Positions 43,633 to 53,888 of a stretch of DNA of 64,000 bases are shown here, piece after piece (the first letter of the stretch is position 1; each line of letters opens with the position of its first letter). The notes beneath the pieces are model-generated. The model saw only the letters and a list, made by a program, of their open reading frames with translations, made no database searches and was not told where the DNA came from. Location: assembly GCF_003052605.1 (NCBI RefSeq), contig NZ_QASO01000032.1, positions 27,920 to 91,919 on the forward strand, given 5' to 3'. The translations under genes and the position numbers were made by a program. Source of the DNA: Ectopseudomonas oleovorans (GTDB lineage Bacteria > Pseudomonadota > Gammaproteobacteria > Pseudomonadales > Pseudomonadaceae).

Positions 43633-44633
43633 ATGCACATTTCCGTAAAACTGCATTGCCGGTGATCCTGCTGGCATCGACTGTCCTGTTTGCGGGCTGT
43701 GCCACGCAGGGCAAACCGCCGCCGATGATCTCGCTCGATGAGCCGGTGCAGGCTCAGCCATTGCCCGAGCCGCCCAAGCCCATCGAAGTGGTGGCAGTGC
43801 CCGAACCCTTGGCGCTGCCAGCGCAGTTGAAGCCGCTGCCGGACGTCGATGTGGCCCCGGCGGCACCGGAGCCTGCCGACGAGAAGGTGCGCGTTTCTCG
43901 TGCCAACGCCGAGGCACGCATCGCACCGACCCGCGAGGGCTACGTCAATGCGATCCAGGTCTGGCCCTTCACCGATGGCGCGCTGTACCAGGTCTATGCG
44001 TCCGTGGGTCGCGTGACGGTGATTGCGCTCCAGCCCGGCGAGGAACTGGTGACGGTCGCTGCGGGCGATACCGTGCGCTGGATCGTCGGAGACACCTCCA
44101 GCGGCAGCGGGGCCGATCTGCGCGTCAATGTGCTGGTCAAACCCATCCGTTCCAGCTTGAAGACCAATCTGGTCATTACCACCAGCCGCAGGACGTACCT
44201 GCTGGAACTGACTTCGACCGACAAGGCATGGATGGCGTCGGTGTCCTGGGACTATCCGAAAGACCGGATGCTGGCCTTGCAACGCCAGGCACAGGCGGCC
44301 AGCGCCGCCGCGCCGGTCGATACTGGCCTGTCGCTGGAGAAGATCCGTTTCCGCTACGCGGTGTCGGGCGGCAATCCGCCGTGGAAGCCGCTGCGCGCCT
44401 TCGACGATGGCGAGAAGGTCTATATCCAGTTCCCGGCAGGCATCGCCCAGGGCGAGCTGCCGCCGCTGTTCGTCATCGGCACACAGGGCGACGGGCAACT
44501 GGTGAACTATCGCTTCCGCTCGCCGTACTACATCGTGGATCGCCTGTTCGGTGCAGCAGAACTGCGCCTGGGGGCCGACAAGGGCGACGTGGTGCGCATC
44601 GAACGCACGGATGGCATTGCCGGGAGGAACTGA
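43629..44633 (+). CDS. trbG: TrbG, VirB9-like outer-membrane core protein with lipobox
   Basis: A 334-residue protein with signal peptide and lipobox LFAGC (Cys25 or nearby), a proline-rich linker, and VirB9-type strands such as YRFRSPYYIVDRLF at the end. A lipidated TrbG would anchor in the outer membrane itself. No separate VirB7-like lipoprotein gene is obvious beside the EexN-like proteins. It ends 2 bp before the trbI start codon. Confidence 0.93.
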   Translation: MNAHFRKTALPVILLASTVLFAGCATQGKPPPMISLDEPVQAQPLPEPPKPIEVVAVPEPLALPAQLKPLPDVDVAPAAPEPADEKVRVSRANAEARIAPTREGYVNAIQVWPFTDGALYQVYASVGRVTVIALQPGEELVTVAAGDTVRWIVGDTSSGSGADLRVNVLVKPIRSSLKTNLVITTSRRTYLLELTSTDKAWMASVSWDYPKDRMLALQRQAQAASAAAPVDTGLSLEKIRFRYAVSGGNPPWKPLRAFDDGEKVYIQFPAGIAQGELPPLFVIGTQGDGQLVNYRFRSPYYIVDRLFGAAELRLGADKGDVVRIERTDGIAGRN

Positions 44634-44635
44634 GC

Positions 44636-45913
44636 ATGAGCCAGGACGATACCCCCGACCTTGCCACGCCTCAGGTGGACAAAGTGGCACCCGAGGCGGT
44701 GGCGCTGCGCGCCCAACCGCGTCCGGTCACGCGCCTGAACCGGCGCACGCTGGCTATCCTCGCTGGCGGCTTGTCAATTGGCGTGATGGGCGCGCTGATC
44801 TGGTCGCTGCAACCGCAGCAACGCGGCGCGGGTGAATCCACCGAGCTGTACAACGTGGATCGTGTGTCGCGCTCGGAAGGCCTCGACCAACTTCCTGCCG
44901 ACTATTCCAAGTTGCCAGCGCTGCCGCCCGATGTGCCGGAGCTGGGGCCTCCTTTACCCGGCGACCTGGGGCCAGCCATCGTGAACTCGCAGCAGCCAGT
45001 TGCCGCCACCTATGCCGCACCCGGCTATGACCCCAACGATGCGCTGCGCAAGGAGGAAGAAGCAGCGGCAGCTTCATCGGTGTTCTTCCGCACGGGTTCC
45101 CCGCAGGCGGCGCCCGTGGCGCAGTCGCAGGTCGCTGCCGCACCAGGCTTCGCTGCCAATGCCGCTTTCGATCCGCTGGCTGCTGGCCCCGCCTCGACGG
45201 CGGCCCAGCCTGTTGATCCGACTGCCGTGCAGAATCGGCAAGACCAGAAAGAGGCGTTCCTGACAGGCGGATCTACGGAAACCCGTAACTCCGGCAACCT
45301 GCAAATGCCCACCTCGCCGTATCAGGTGATGGCTGGAACGGTCATTGCCGGGGCACTGGTCACGGGCATCAAGTCGGACTTGCCGGGCGACGTGATCGCC
45401 ACGGTGACGGAGCCGATCTATGACACGGCCACAGGCAAGTTCCTGCTGATCCCGCAGGGTTCGCGCATCTTGGGCAAATACAACAGCCAGATCAGCTACG
45501 GCCAGAGCCGCGTGCAGGTGATGTGGAACCGCATCATCCTGCCGGATACGTCTTCGCTCACGCTCGACAACCTCGTCGGCACCGACCCCGCAGGCTATGC
45601 CGGCCTGGAAGACGATGTGGACTGGCATTGGGATCGGATCTTCGCCGGTGCAGTGCTGACGACGCTGCTGGGTGTGGGAGCCGAACTGGCCGCACCCGAG
45701 AACCGCCAGGACGGTGATCGCATGATTATCGCTGGACGCGACAGCCTGCAGGACACCGTGAACCAGGTCGGCCAAGAAGTGACCCGGCGCAACCTCAACA
45801 TCCAACCCACGCTGACCAGCCGCCCTGGCTTGCCGGTGCGCATCATCGTCAACCGCGATCTGGTACTGCGGCCTTACCAGCCACTGTTCTTCAACAAGGG
45901 GACTTCACGATGA
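44636..45913 (+). CDS. trbI: TrbI, VirB10-like channel protein
   Basis: A 425-residue protein: cytoplasmic N-terminus, one membrane helix (LAILAGGLSIGVMGALIW, about 40-57), a Pro-rich periplasmic linker, then the VirB10 domain with FLLIPQGSRILGKYNSQISY and QVMWNRIILPD. I use ATG 44636; the longer upstream frame (from 44228) lies inside trbG and is not used. It spans both membranes as part of the core complex. Overlaps the DUF2274 gene by 4 bp. Confidence 0.95.
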   Translation: MSQDDTPDLATPQVDKVAPEAVALRAQPRPVTRLNRRTLAILAGGLSIGVMGALIWSLQPQQRGAGESTELYNVDRVSRSEGLDQLPADYSKLPALPPDVPELGPPLPGDLGPAIVNSQQPVAATYAAPGYDPNDALRKEEEAAAASSVFFRTGSPQAAPVAQSQVAAAPGFAANAAFDPLAAGPASTAAQPVDPTAVQNRQDQKEAFLTGGSTETRNSGNLQMPTSPYQVMAGTVIAGALVTGIKSDLPGDVIATVTEPIYDTATGKFLLIPQGSRILGKYNSQISYGQSRVQVMWNRIILPDTSSLTLDNLVGTDPAGYAGLEDDVDWHWDRIFAGAVLTTLLGVGAELAAPENRQDGDRMIIAGRDSLQDTVNQVGQEVTRRNLNIQPTLTSRPGLPVRIIVNRDLVLRPYQPLFFNKGTSR

Positions 45914-46155
45914 ATACGACCAGGAAACTGCGGCTGGGGCCGCTGCCCAAGACCGAGAGCATGAAGCTAACCTTTGCCTGCCCGGCCAGCTTGAAAGCCG
46001 ACCTCGACCGCTACGCCGCGCTGCACGCGCAGGCATATGGCGAGGCGGTCGATGCCACAACGCTGATCCCGCACATGCTGGAGGCGTTCATGGCCGGTGA
46101 TCGGGGGTTCAGGAAAGGAAACGCCAGCAAGGCCTTGCCGCCGAAGCCAAGTTGA
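45910..46155 (+). CDS. DUF2274 domain protein, last ICE gene
   Basis: An 81-residue protein: RLGPLPKTESMKLTFACPAS, then LKADLDRYAALHAQAYGE, the DUF2274 pattern, with ribbon-helix-helix-like spacing. It closes the trb operon in this ICE family. Overlaps trbI by 4 bp and is followed by a hairpin at 46188. Function unknown. Confidence 0.9.
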   Translation: MNTTRKLRLGPLPKTESMKLTFACPASLKADLDRYAALHAQAYGEAVDATTLIPHMLEAFMAGDRGFRKGNASKALPPKPS

Positions 46156-46187
46156 AGATGCAATTGAACCAGATTGACCATCACTCG

Positions 46188-46212
46188 AACGCGCAGCCCG
46201 AGGCTGCGCGTT
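46188..46212 (+). terminator. hairpin ending the trb operon
   Basis: An 11-bp perfect stem, AACGCGCAGCC (46188-46198) and GGCTGCGCGTT (46202-46212), loop CGA, followed by CTTCGTTCT. The T-tract is weak but position and stem strength fit a terminator. The rest of 46213-46444 (about 230 bp) holds only a short unsupported frame near 46249. Confidence 0.7.
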
Positions 46213-46444
46213 CTTCGTTCTGGATGGGCTGCGAGGGAATGCACTAACATGACCAAACAAGCCTGCCAGCCGTTGGCAATCTCCATAGCTACAACGCGAC
46301 CCGGCTTGCTTTCTCTAGGCTCTCATGTGGCTCCCAGCCCACAACGCCACATCCGCTGCTAGCGGTATGAAACAGAGCTAACTTATTGCCCCGTATATGG
46401 TTTCAAGCCTCGCGTGGTTTGCGCGAAAGACTTGACACTGGCCA

Positions 46445-46452
46445 TTTTTTAT
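46445..46452. other. probable right attachment site (attR) of the ICE
   Basis: The sequence TTTTTTAT fits the 8-bp TTTTTYRT attachment consensus known for the Tn4371 ICE family. It lies beyond the last ICE gene and 29 bp before the rpsT terminator, where the core chromosome begins. The integrase and left copy are outside the window, so this is inferred from one side only. Confidence 0.65.
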
Positions 46453-46480
46453 GGGCTGCGGATCGTGAACTCGGGGCAAT

Positions 46481-46508
46481 AAAAAACCGGCCTCCAGGGC
46501 CGGTTTTT
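46481..46508 (-). terminator. terminator of rpsT
   Basis: AAAACCGGCC (46483-46492) pairs with GGCCGGTTTT (46498-46507). A-run on the left and T-run on the right make it usable from both strands; it lies 17 bp beyond the rpsT stop. Confidence 0.88.
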
Positions 46509-46524
46509 CAAGAACCTGTCGCAG

Positions 46525-46803
46525 TTAAGCGGCAGCAGCTTCGCCCAGCGCCTTGATGTGCGCGTTCAGGCGGCTCTTGTGACGAGCGGCTTTGTTCTTG
46601 TGGATGATGCCTTTGTCAGCCATGCGGTCGATGACCGGAACAGCTGCAGTGTAAGCGGTTTTGGCAAGCTCGAGATCTTTGGCAGCAATAGCCTTGACTA
46701 CGTTCTTGATGTAAGTACGAACCATCGAGCGCAGGCTGGCGTTATGGCTACGGCGCTTCTCAGCCTGTTTGGCGCGTTTTTTGGCAGAAGGTGAGTTGGC
46801 CAC
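46525..46803 (-). CDS. rpsT: 30S ribosomal protein S20
   Basis: A 92-residue basic protein starting (V/M)[18 protein letters not shown], the S20 opening, and of usual length. The start is GTG at 46803, with GAGGAGC upstream; the TTG two codons earlier is not used. It binds 16S rRNA in the small subunit. It is divergent from murJ, as in other Pseudomonas. Confidence 0.97.
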   Translation of the reverse strand: MANSPSAKKRAKQAEKRRSHNASLRSMVRTYIKNVVKAIAAKDLELAKTAYTAAVPVIDRMADKGIIHKNKAARHKSRLNAHIKALGEAAAA

Positions 46804-46993
46804 CGTCAAGCTCCTCGAAAACTGGGGGGTTACGACAAATAAGGCCGCGAATCATGCCGATCCATCTGCCTGCTGTCAAGTCTGATGACGCTTTCCTGTG
46901 CTGGCCTGACCAGTGGTGGCTCGCTACACTCGACGCCTTCGTTGGGTGGCGATTGTCCGCTACTGCACCTCTTTATGGAAGCCGAAATACCCC

Positions 46994-48535
46994 ATGAATC
47001 TCCTCAAGTCCCTGGCTGCCGTCAGTTCACTGACCATGGTGTCGCGCGTGCTGGGGTTCGTGCGCGACACCATCATCGCCCGCACCTTCGGTGCCGGGGT
47101 GGCGTCGGATGCCTTCGTGGTGGCCTTCAAACTGCCCAACCTGCTGCGCCGCATTTTTGCCGAAGGGGCGTTCTCGCAGGCTTTCGTGCCGATCCTGGCC
47201 GAGTACAAGATGCAGCAGGGCGAGGAGGCCACGCGCACGTTCGTTGCCTACGTCTCTGGTTTGCTGACCCTGGCGCTGGCGCTGGTCACGGCCATCGGCG
47301 TGCTCGCTGCGCCCTGGATCGTCTGGGCTACGGCACCGGGTTTTGCCGATGAGGCCGAGCGTTTCGAACTGACGGTCGATCTGCTGCGGGTGACCTTTCC
47401 TTATATATTGCTGATCTCCCTGTCATCGCTGGCTGGCGCCATTCTCAACACCTGGAACCGTTTCTCGGTGCCGGCCTTCGTGCCGACCCTGCTCAACGTC
47501 AGCATGATCGTCTTCTCGCTGTTTCTGACGCCCTATTTCGACCCGCCGATCATGGCGCTGGGCTGGGCGGTGCTGGTCGGTGGCCTGGCGCAGTTGCTCT
47601 GGCAACTGCCGCACCTTAAAAAGATCGGCATGCTGGTGCTGCCGCGCCTGAGTTTCGGTGACATGGGCGTGTGGCGCGTGCTCAAGCAGATGGGGCCGGC
47701 GATCTTCGGCGTCTCGGTGAGCCAGATATCGCTGATCATCAACACCATTTTCGCCTCCTTCCTGGTGGCCGGCTCGGTGTCCTGGATGTATTACGCCGAT
47801 CGTCTGATGGAGCTGCCCTCGGGGGTGCTGGGCGTGGCGCTGGGCACCATCCTGTTGCCGGCGCTCTCGAAAACCTACGCGAGCAAGGACCGCGACGCCT
47901 ATCGCCACCTGCTCGATTGGGGGCTGCGTCTGTGCTTTCTGCTGGTGCTGCCTTGCACCCTGGCGCTGGCGATTCTCGCCGAGCCGTTGGTGGTCTCGCT
48001 GTTTCAGTACGGCAAATTCACCGCCAACGATTCGCTGATGACCCAGCAGGCGCTGATGGCCTATGCGGTCGGGCTGCTGGCACTGATTCTGGTGAAAATT
48101 CTTGCACCGGGCTTCTACGCCCAACAGAACATCAAGACGCCGGTGAAGATCGCCGTGGTCAGCCTGCTGGCGACCCAGGTGATGAATGCGCTGTTCGTCT
48201 TTGGCCTGGGCATGGCGCACGTCGGCTTGGCGCTGGCGATCAGTCTGGCGGCCTGCCTGAATGCCGGCCTGTTGTACTGGCAGTTGCGCCGTGCCGATAT
48301 TTTCCAGCCGCTGCCGGGCTGGGGGCTGTTTCTGCTCAAGCTGGTGGTCGCGGTGGCGGTGATGGTCGCGGTGTTGCTGGGGCTGCTGCAGGTCATGCCC
48401 GCCTGGGCAGAAGGGGAGATGCTCGTACGCCTGTTGCGTCTCGGCGCGTTGGTAGCGGCTGGGCTGGTCGCCTACTTCGGCATGCTGCTGATATTGGGCT
48501 TTCGTCCGCGCGACTTTGCCCGGCGGGCCTTGTAG
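46994..48535 (+). CDS. murJ: lipid II flippase MurJ (MviN)
   Basis: A 513-residue membrane protein with about 14 predicted helices. Seen: the opening [20 protein letters not shown], then [19 protein letters not shown] and [20 protein letters not shown], the family signature segments. It flips the lipid-linked peptidoglycan precursor across the inner membrane. ATG 46994 is the family start; no strong ribosome site is visible. Confidence 0.97.
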   Translation: MNLLKSLAAVSSLTMVSRVLGFVRDTIIARTFGAGVASDAFVVAFKLPNLLRRIFAEGAFSQAFVPILAEYKMQQGEEATRTFVAYVSGLLTLALALVTAIGVLAAPWIVWATAPGFADEAERFELTVDLLRVTFPYILLISLSSLAGAILNTWNRFSVPAFVPTLLNVSMIVFSLFLTPYFDPPIMALGWAVLVGGLAQLLWQLPHLKKIGMLVLPRLSFGDMGVWRVLKQMGPAIFGVSVSQISLIINTIFASFLVAGSVSWMYYADRLMELPSGVLGVALGTILLPALSKTYASKDRDAYRHLLDWGLRLCFLLVLPCTLALAILAEPLVVSLFQYGKFTANDSLMTQQALMAYAVGLLALILVKILAPGFYAQQNIKTPVKIAVVSLLATQVMNALFVFGLGMAHVGLALAISLAACLNAGLLYWQLRRADIFQPLPGWGLFLLKLVVAVAVMVAVLLGLLQVMPAWAEGEMLVRLLRLGALVAAGLVAYFGMLLILGFRPRDFARRAL

Positions 48536-48580
48536 CGGTTTCAGGCGTCACGATGCCTGTTGTGCATGGCGTGCTGTGCG

Positions 48581-48586
48581 TATAAT
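48581..48586 (+). promoter_or_regulatory. -10 box for the ribF-ileS operon
   Basis: A perfect TATAAT lies 28 bp before the ribF start codon. Weak -35 candidates (CTGTTG at 48557 or TTGTGC at 48560) give spacings of 18 or 15 bp, so the -35 assignment is uncertain. Confidence 0.5.
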
Positions 48587-48614
48587 CGGCCACTTTGTGA
48601 ACAAGAAGCGTGCT

Positions 48615-49565
48615 ATGCAGCTGGTTCGAGGTCTTCATAACCTGCAGCCCCAGGCGCGGGGCTGTGTGGTCACCATCGGTAATTTCGACGGCGTTCATCG
48701 TGGGCACCAGGCCATCCTGGCGCGCTTGCGCGAGCGTGCCGCGGAATTGGCCGTGCCCAGTTGCGTGGTGATCTTCGAGCCGCAGCCGCGTGAGTTCTTC
48801 GGCCCGGACACCGCGCCGGCGCGTCTGACTCGCCTGCGTGACAAGCTTGCCCTGCTGGCCGGCGAAGGCGTCGACCTGGTGCTGTGCCTGGCCTTCAACC
48901 GCCGCCTGCGCGAGTTGTCGGCCGCCGAGTTCGTCCAGCGTGTGCTGGTCGAAGGCCTGGGCGTGAAGGATCTGGAGATCGGCGATGATTTCCGCTTCGG
49001 CTGCGACCGTGCAGGGGATTTCGAATTTCTCCAGGCTGCCGGCCAGCGCCATGGCTTCAGCGTCGATGCTTCGACCACGGTCGAAGTGCTCGGTGGCCGG
49101 GTCAGCAGCACGCGCGTGCGTCAGGCCCTGGCCGATGGCGATTTCGAACTGGCCGAAGCCCTGCTCGGCCGGCCGTTTCGCATCGCCGGGCGGGTATTGC
49201 ACGGGCAGAAGCTTGGCCGCCAGCTCGATGCGCCCACTGCCAACATCCAGCTCAAGCGGCGCAAGGTGCCGCTGACCGGCGTTTATCTGGTGAGCTGTGA
49301 AATCGATGGCGTGATTCAACCGGGCGTCGCCAATATCGGCGTGCGCCCCAGCGTTGCCGGTGACGGCAGCGCCCATCTGGAAGTGCATCTTCTGGATTTT
49401 GCCGGCGATCTGTATGGCCGGCGTCTCTCGGTGGCTTTCCACCACAAGCTGCGTGATGAGCAGCGTTTCGCCTCGCTCGAGGCCTTGAAGGCGGCGATTG
49501 CCGCCGATATCGCCGCTGCCTGTGAATATTGGCAGAGCCACCCGCTGATGAAGAGCCCGAAATGA
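48615..49565 (+). CDS. ribF: riboflavin kinase/FAD synthetase
   Basis: A 316-residue bifunctional enzyme. The FAD synthetase part has [15 protein letters not shown] (residues about 20-34) and [17 protein letters not shown]; the kinase part has DAPTANIQL and [11 protein letters not shown] near residues 215-245. It makes FMN and FAD from riboflavin. ATG 48615. Its stop overlaps the ileS ATG (ATGA). Confidence 0.97.
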   Translation: MQLVRGLHNLQPQARGCVVTIGNFDGVHRGHQAILARLRERAAELAVPSCVVIFEPQPREFFGPDTAPARLTRLRDKLALLAGEGVDLVLCLAFNRRLRELSAAEFVQRVLVEGLGVKDLEIGDDFRFGCDRAGDFEFLQAAGQRHGFSVDASTTVEVLGGRVSSTRVRQALADGDFELAEALLGRPFRIAGRVLHGQKLGRQLDAPTANIQLKRRKVPLTGVYLVSCEIDGVIQPGVANIGVRPSVAGDGSAHLEVHLLDFAGDLYGRRLSVAFHHKLRDEQRFASLEALKAAIAADIAAACEYWQSHPLMKSPK

Positions 49566-52393
49566 CCGACTACAAAGCCACGCTGAACCTGCCCGATACC
49601 CAGTTCCCGATGAAGGCCGGCCTGCCGCAACGCGAGCCGCAGACCCTGCAGCGCTGGAACGAGATTGGCCTGTATAGCAAGCTGCGCAAGATTGGCGAAA
49701 ATCGGCCGAAGTTCGTCCTGCACGACGGCCCGCCCTATGCCAACGGCAGCATCCACATCGGTCATGCGGTGAACAAGATCCTCAAGGACATCATCACCCG
49801 CTCCAAGACCCTGGCTGGTTTCGACGCGCCCTACGTGCCGGGTTGGGATTGCCACGGCCTGCCGATCGAGCACAAGGTCGAGACCACCTTCGGCAAGAAC
49901 CAGCCGGCGGACCTGACCCGCGAGCGCTGCCGCACCTATGCCGGCGAGCAGATCGAAGGGCAGAAGGCCGACTTCATCCGCCTCGGCGTGCTGGGTGACT
50001 GGGACAATCCGTACAAGACCATGGATTTTGCCAACGAGGCCGGCGAGATCCGCGCCCTGGCCGAGATGGTCAAGCAGGGCTTCGTGTTCAAAGGCCTGAA
50101 GCCGGTGAACTGGTGCTTCGACTGCGGCTCGGCCCTGGCTGAAGCCGAGGTGGAGTATCAGGACAAGAAGTCCGATGCCATCGACGTCGCCTTCCCCATC
50201 GAAGACGTAGACAAGCTGGCCGCTGCCTTCGGCCTCAGCGAGTTGAGCAAGCCGACTGCCATCGTCATCTGGACCACCACGCCCTGGACCATCCCGGCCA
50301 ACCAGGCACTCAACGTCCACCCGGAATTTACCTACGCCCTCGTCGACACCGGCGAGCGCCTGCTGCTGCTGGCTGAAGAACTGGTCGAATCCTGCCTGCA
50401 GCGCTACGGCCTGCAAGGTCAGGTGATCGCCACGGCGCAGGGCGCTGCGCTGGATCTGATCCGCTTCCGCCATCCGTTCTACGAGCGTTTCTCGCCGGTG
50501 TACCTGGCCGAGTACGTCGAGCTGGGTGCCGGCACCGGTATCGTCCACTCGGCGCCGGCTTATGGTGAGGACGACTTCCGCACCTGCAAAGCCTACGGCA
50601 TGAGCAACGACGACATTCTCAGTCCGGTGCAGAGCAATGGCGTCTACACCCCGGACCTGCCGTTCTTCGGTGGCCAGTTCATCTGGAAGGCCAACCCGGC
50701 CATCGTCGAGAAGCTGGCCGAAGTCGGTGCGCTGCTCAAGCACCAGCCGATCCAGCACAGCTACATGCACTGCTGGCGCCACAAGACGCCGCTGATCTAC
50801 CGCGCCACCGCACAATGGTTCGTCGGCATGGACACTCAGCCCAAAGAGGGCGAGTCTCTGCGTGAGCGTGCGCTGGCGGCCATCGAGCAAACCCAGTTCG
50901 TCCCGGCCTGGGGCCAGGCGCGCCTGCATAGCATGATCGCCGGCCGTCCCGACTGGTGCATCTCGCGTCAGCGCAACTGGGGTGTACCGATCCCGTTCTT
51001 CCTGCACAAGGCCACCGGCGAGCTGCACCCGCGCACCGTCGAGCTGATGGAAGAAGTCGCCAAGCGTGTCGAGCAAGAGGGCATCGAAGCCTGGTTCAAA
51101 CTGGACGGCGCCGAGTTGCTTGGCGCTGAAGCAGCTGACTACGACAAGATCAACGACACCCTCGATGTGTGGTTCGACTCCGGTACCACGCACTGGCACG
51201 TGCTGCGCGGCTCCCACGACATGGGCCACACCGACGGCCCGCGCGCCGATCTGTACCTGGAAGGTTCGGACCAGCACCGCGGTTGGTTCCACTCGTCCCT
51301 GCTGACCGGCAGTGCCATCGATGGCCACGCGCCGTACAAGGCGCTGCTGACCCATGGCTTCGTGGTCGATGAGAACGGCCGCAAGATGTCCAAGTCGCTG
51401 GGTAACGTGGTTGCGCCGCAGGAAGTCAACGACAGCCTGGGCGCCGACATCATGCGTCTGTGGGTCGCCTCCACCGACTATTCCGGCGAGATGGCCGTGT
51501 CCAAGGTTATCCTGCAGCGTAGCGCCGATGCCTACCGCCGCATCCGCAACACCGCGCGCTTCATGCTGGCCAACCTCAACGGTTTCGATCCGGCCAAGGA
51601 CCTGCTGCAGCCTGAGCAGATGCTCGACCTCGATCGTTGGGCGGTGGACGCGGCCCTGCGTCTGCAGGAAGAAATCATCGAAGCCTACGCCGATTACCGC
51701 TTCTGGAACGTCTACTCCAAGGTGCATAACTTCTGCGTGCAGGAGCTGGGCGGCTTCTACCTGGACATCATCAAGGACCGCCAGTACACCACCGCCGCCG
51801 ACAGCGTGGCGCGTCGCTCCTGCCAGAGCGCGCTGTTCCACATCAGCGAGGCGCTGGTGCGCTGGATCGCGCCGATCCTGGCCTTCACTGCCGAGGAAAT
51901 CTGGCAGTTCCTGCCGGGCGAGCGCAACGAATCGGTGATGCTCAATACCTGGTACGCCGGCCTGCAGCGCCTGCCGGAAGGCTTCGAGCTGGATCGCGCT
52001 TATTGGGATCGCGTCATGGAGGTCAAGGCCGCGGTCAACAAGGAGCTGGAGAACCTGCGCACGGCCAAGGCCATCGGTGCCAGCCTGCAGGCCGAGGTCA
52101 CCCTGTTCTGCGACGACGCCAAGCAGGCCGACCTGGCCAAGCTCGGCGACGAGCTGCGTTTCGCCCTGATCACCTCGGCGGCGCAGACCGCACCGCTGGC
52201 CGACGCGCCGGCCGATGCGGTGGTGACCGAGGTCGAAGGTCTGAAGCTGAAGATCCTCAAATCCGCCCACGCCAAGTGCGGCCGCTGCTGGCACTTCCGC
52301 GCCGATGTCGGCAGTCATGCTGATCATCCGGAGCTGTGCAGCCGTTGCGTGAGCAACATCGAAGGTGAAGGTGAGGTGCGCAAGCATGCCTGA
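49562..52393 (+). CDS. ileS: isoleucyl-tRNA synthetase
   Basis: A 943-residue class I synthetase. HIGH motif at residues 65-68 (GSIHIGHAV), KMSKS at 608-612, editing-domain sequence [16 protein letters not shown], and a C-terminal zinc site CGRCW with a second CSRC. The start ATG 49562 overlaps ribF. Its end overlaps the lspA start by 8 bp. Length and motifs are those of the usual bacterial enzyme. Confidence 0.98.
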   Translation: MTDYKATLNLPDTQFPMKAGLPQREPQTLQRWNEIGLYSKLRKIGENRPKFVLHDGPPYANGSIHIGHAVNKILKDIITRSKTLAGFDAPYVPGWDCHGLPIEHKVETTFGKNQPADLTRERCRTYAGEQIEGQKADFIRLGVLGDWDNPYKTMDFANEAGEIRALAEMVKQGFVFKGLKPVNWCFDCGSALAEAEVEYQDKKSDAIDVAFPIEDVDKLAAAFGLSELSKPTAIVIWTTTPWTIPANQALNVHPEFTYALVDTGERLLLLAEELVESCLQRYGLQGQVIATAQGAALDLIRFRHPFYERFSPVYLAEYVELGAGTGIVHSAPAYGEDDFRTCKAYGMSNDDILSPVQSNGVYTPDLPFFGGQFIWKANPAIVEKLAEVGALLKHQPIQHSYMHCWRHKTPLIYRATAQWFVGMDTQPKEGESLRERALAAIEQTQFVPAWGQARLHSMIAGRPDWCISRQRNWGVPIPFFLHKATGELHPRTVELMEEVAKRVEQEGIEAWFKLDGAELLGAEAADYDKINDTLDVWFDSGTTHWHVLRGSHDMGHTDGPRADLYLEGSDQHRGWFHSSLLTGSAIDGHAPYKALLTHGFVVDENGRKMSKSLGNVVAPQEVNDSLGADIMRLWVASTDYSGEMAVSKVILQRSADAYRRIRNTARFMLANLNGFDPAKDLLQPEQMLDLDRWAVDAALRLQEEIIEAYADYRFWNVYSKVHNFCVQELGGFYLDIIKDRQYTTAADSVARRSCQSALFHISEALVRWIAPILAFTAEEIWQFLPGERNESVMLNTWYAGLQRLPEGFELDRAYWDRVMEVKAAVNKELENLRTAKAIGASLQAEVTLFCDDAKQADLAKLGDELRFALITSAAQTAPLADAPADAVVTEVEGLKLKILKSAHAKCGRCWHFRADVGSHADHPELCSRCVSNIEGEGEVRKHA

Positions 52394-52895
52394 GTCCTCG
52401 CGTTTCGGGCATCTGCCCTGGTTGCTGTTGAGCGTGCTGATCCTGGTCGCCGACCGGGTGAGCAAGGACATCTTCGAGGGCACGCTGAGCATGTATCAGC
52501 GCATCGAAGTGATTCCGGGCTACTTCGACTGGACCCTGGCCTACAACACCGGCGCGGCATTCAGCTTCCTGGCCGATGCCGCCGGCTGGCAGCGCTGGTT
52601 CTTCGCAGCCATCGCCATCGTCGTCAGCGTCGTGCTGGTGGTCTGGCTCAAGCGCCTCAAGCGCCACGAAACCCTGCTGGCGGTGGCGCTGGCCATGGTC
52701 CTGGGCGGCGCGCTGGGTAACCTGTATGACCGCGTGGTGCTCGGCCACGTGGTCGACTTTATTCTGGTGCACTGGCAGAGCCGCTGGTTCTTCCCGGCGT
52801 TCAATCTGGCCGACACCTTCATCACCATCGGCGCCATCCTGCTGGCGCTGGATATGTTCAAGAGCGACAAGTCCGCGAAGGAGGCTGCGCAATGA
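52386..52895 (+). CDS. lspA: lipoprotein signal peptidase
   Basis: A 169-residue inner-membrane aspartic protease with four helices. Seen: the family boxes [28 protein letters not shown] and [12 protein letters not shown]; the catalytic Asp pair is the D in VVDF/YDR region and in NLADT. It removes the signal peptides of lipoproteins. ATG 52386 lies within the end of ileS. Overlaps fkpB by 4 bp. Confidence 0.97.
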   Translation: MPESSRFGHLPWLLLSVLILVADRVSKDIFEGTLSMYQRIEVIPGYFDWTLAYNTGAAFSFLADAAGWQRWFFAAIAIVVSVVLVVWLKRLKRHETLLAVALAMVLGGALGNLYDRVVLGHVVDFILVHWQSRWFFPAFNLADTFITIGAILLALDMFKSDKSAKEAAQ

Positions 52896-53338
52896 CAGAC
52901 GTACGCATCGGTCCGGACAGGGAAGTGACCCTGCATTTCGCCCTCAAGCTGGAAAACGGCGATGTGGTCGACAGCACCTTTGACAAGCAGCCGGCCACCT
53001 TCAAGGTCGGCGATGGCAACCTGCTGCCCGGCTTCGAGCAGGCGCTTTACGGTTTCAAGGCCGGCGACAAGCGCAGTGTGCAGGTGCAGCCGGAGCAGGG
53101 CTTCGGCCAGCCCAACCCACAGAACGTGCAGATCATGCCGCGCAGCCAGTTCGACGGCATGGAGCTTTCCGAAGGCCTGCTGGTGATCTTCAACGACGCC
53201 GCCAATGCCGAGCTGCCGGGCGTGGTCAAGGCGTTCGACGACAAGCAGGTCACCATCGACTTCAATCATCCGTTGGCCGGCAAGGTGCTGGCCTTCGATG
53301 TGGAGATCATCGAGGTCAAGGCGCTGGATGCGGTGTAG
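52892..53338 (+). CDS. fkpB: FKBP-type peptidyl-prolyl isomerase (SlpA/FkpB)
   Basis: A 148-residue protein with FKBP segments TLHFALKLENGDVVDSTF and NLLPGFEQALYGFKAGDKRS, plus the inserted flap domain of the SlyD/SlpA group. There is no His-rich tail, which separates it from SlyD. Overlaps lspA by 4 bp. It acts as folding helper in the cytoplasm. Confidence 0.95.
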   Translation: MTDVRIGPDREVTLHFALKLENGDVVDSTFDKQPATFKVGDGNLLPGFEQALYGFKAGDKRSVQVQPEQGFGQPNPQNVQIMPRSQFDGMELSEGLLVIFNDAANAELPGVVKAFDDKQVTIDFNHPLAGKVLAFDVEIIEVKALDAV

Positions 53339-53367
53339 ACTGAACCTCTAACACGGAGGCCGCCCAT

Positions 53368-53562
53368 ATGAGTGTGCAACTTTCCCCCATCGTGTCGGAG
53401 TTCGAGACGCAGGAGCAGGCGGATATTCATGATCGCTGGTTTCGCCGCAAGGTAAAGGAGTCTTTGGATGACTCGCGTCCTGGTGTTCCGCATGACCAAG
53501 TGATGGCAGAAATGGAAGCCATCATTGTTCAGGCTGAAGCTCGGCAGCGAGGCCGTGGCTGA
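53368..53562 (+). CDS. RelB/StbD-type antitoxin
   Basis: A 64-residue acidic protein: SPIVSEFETQEQADIHDRWF, then KVKESLDDSRPGVPHDQVMA. This matches the short antitoxins called stability determinants. Ribosome site ACGGAGGCCGCCC. Its stop overlaps the toxin ATG region (53562). It should neutralise the toxin and repress its own promoter. Confidence 0.82.
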   Translation: MSVQLSPIVSEFETQEQADIHDRWFRRKVKESLDDSRPGVPHDQVMAEMEAIIVQAEARQRGRG

Positions 53563-53837
53563 TGTTGCCAATCATCTGGCGCGATAGCGCCAGAGCCGAC
53601 TTGGCGGAAATCATCCGTTATATCGCTGATGAAGCCCCACAGGCTGCCAGGCAGCTTAAGAATTACCTTGAATCTGCCGTCTTGCCGTTGGCTGAACCCC
53701 CCTATCTGTATCGTTCCGCTCGGGTTCCCGGCACTCGCGAGCTGGTCGCCCATCCCAACTATGTCTTGGTCTACAGGGTGGCGGCCGAGTGCATAGAAGT
53801 GGTCAGCGTCCTTCATTCTCGCCAAGAATATCCTTGA
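53562..53837 (+). CDS. RelE/ParE-family toxin
   Basis: A 91-residue basic protein: WRDSARADLAEIIRYIADEA, then LYRSARVPGTRELVAHPNYV and IEVVSVLHSRQEYP, the ParE-type order of strands and C-terminal Arg. It is probably a gyrase-poisoning or mRNA-cleaving toxin; the two cannot be told apart by eye. It directly follows the antitoxin gene. Confidence 0.88.
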   Translation: MLPIIWRDSARADLAEIIRYIADEAPQAARQLKNYLESAVLPLAEPPYLYRSARVPGTRELVAHPNYVLVYRVAAECIEVVSVLHSRQEYP

Positions 53838-53888
53838 GCCTTTGAATCACTCTGCATTCAATGCGCGGTGTAAATCGAGACAATCAAC

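Noticed and set aside
46249..46362. Small plus-strand gene after the trb hairpin
   Set aside because: No ribosome site, no recognisable product, and it lies in the ICE end region.
49316..52492. 1058-residue open frame on the minus strand
   Set aside because: It lies opposite ileS and has no family motif; long antisense frames are expected in high-G+C genes.
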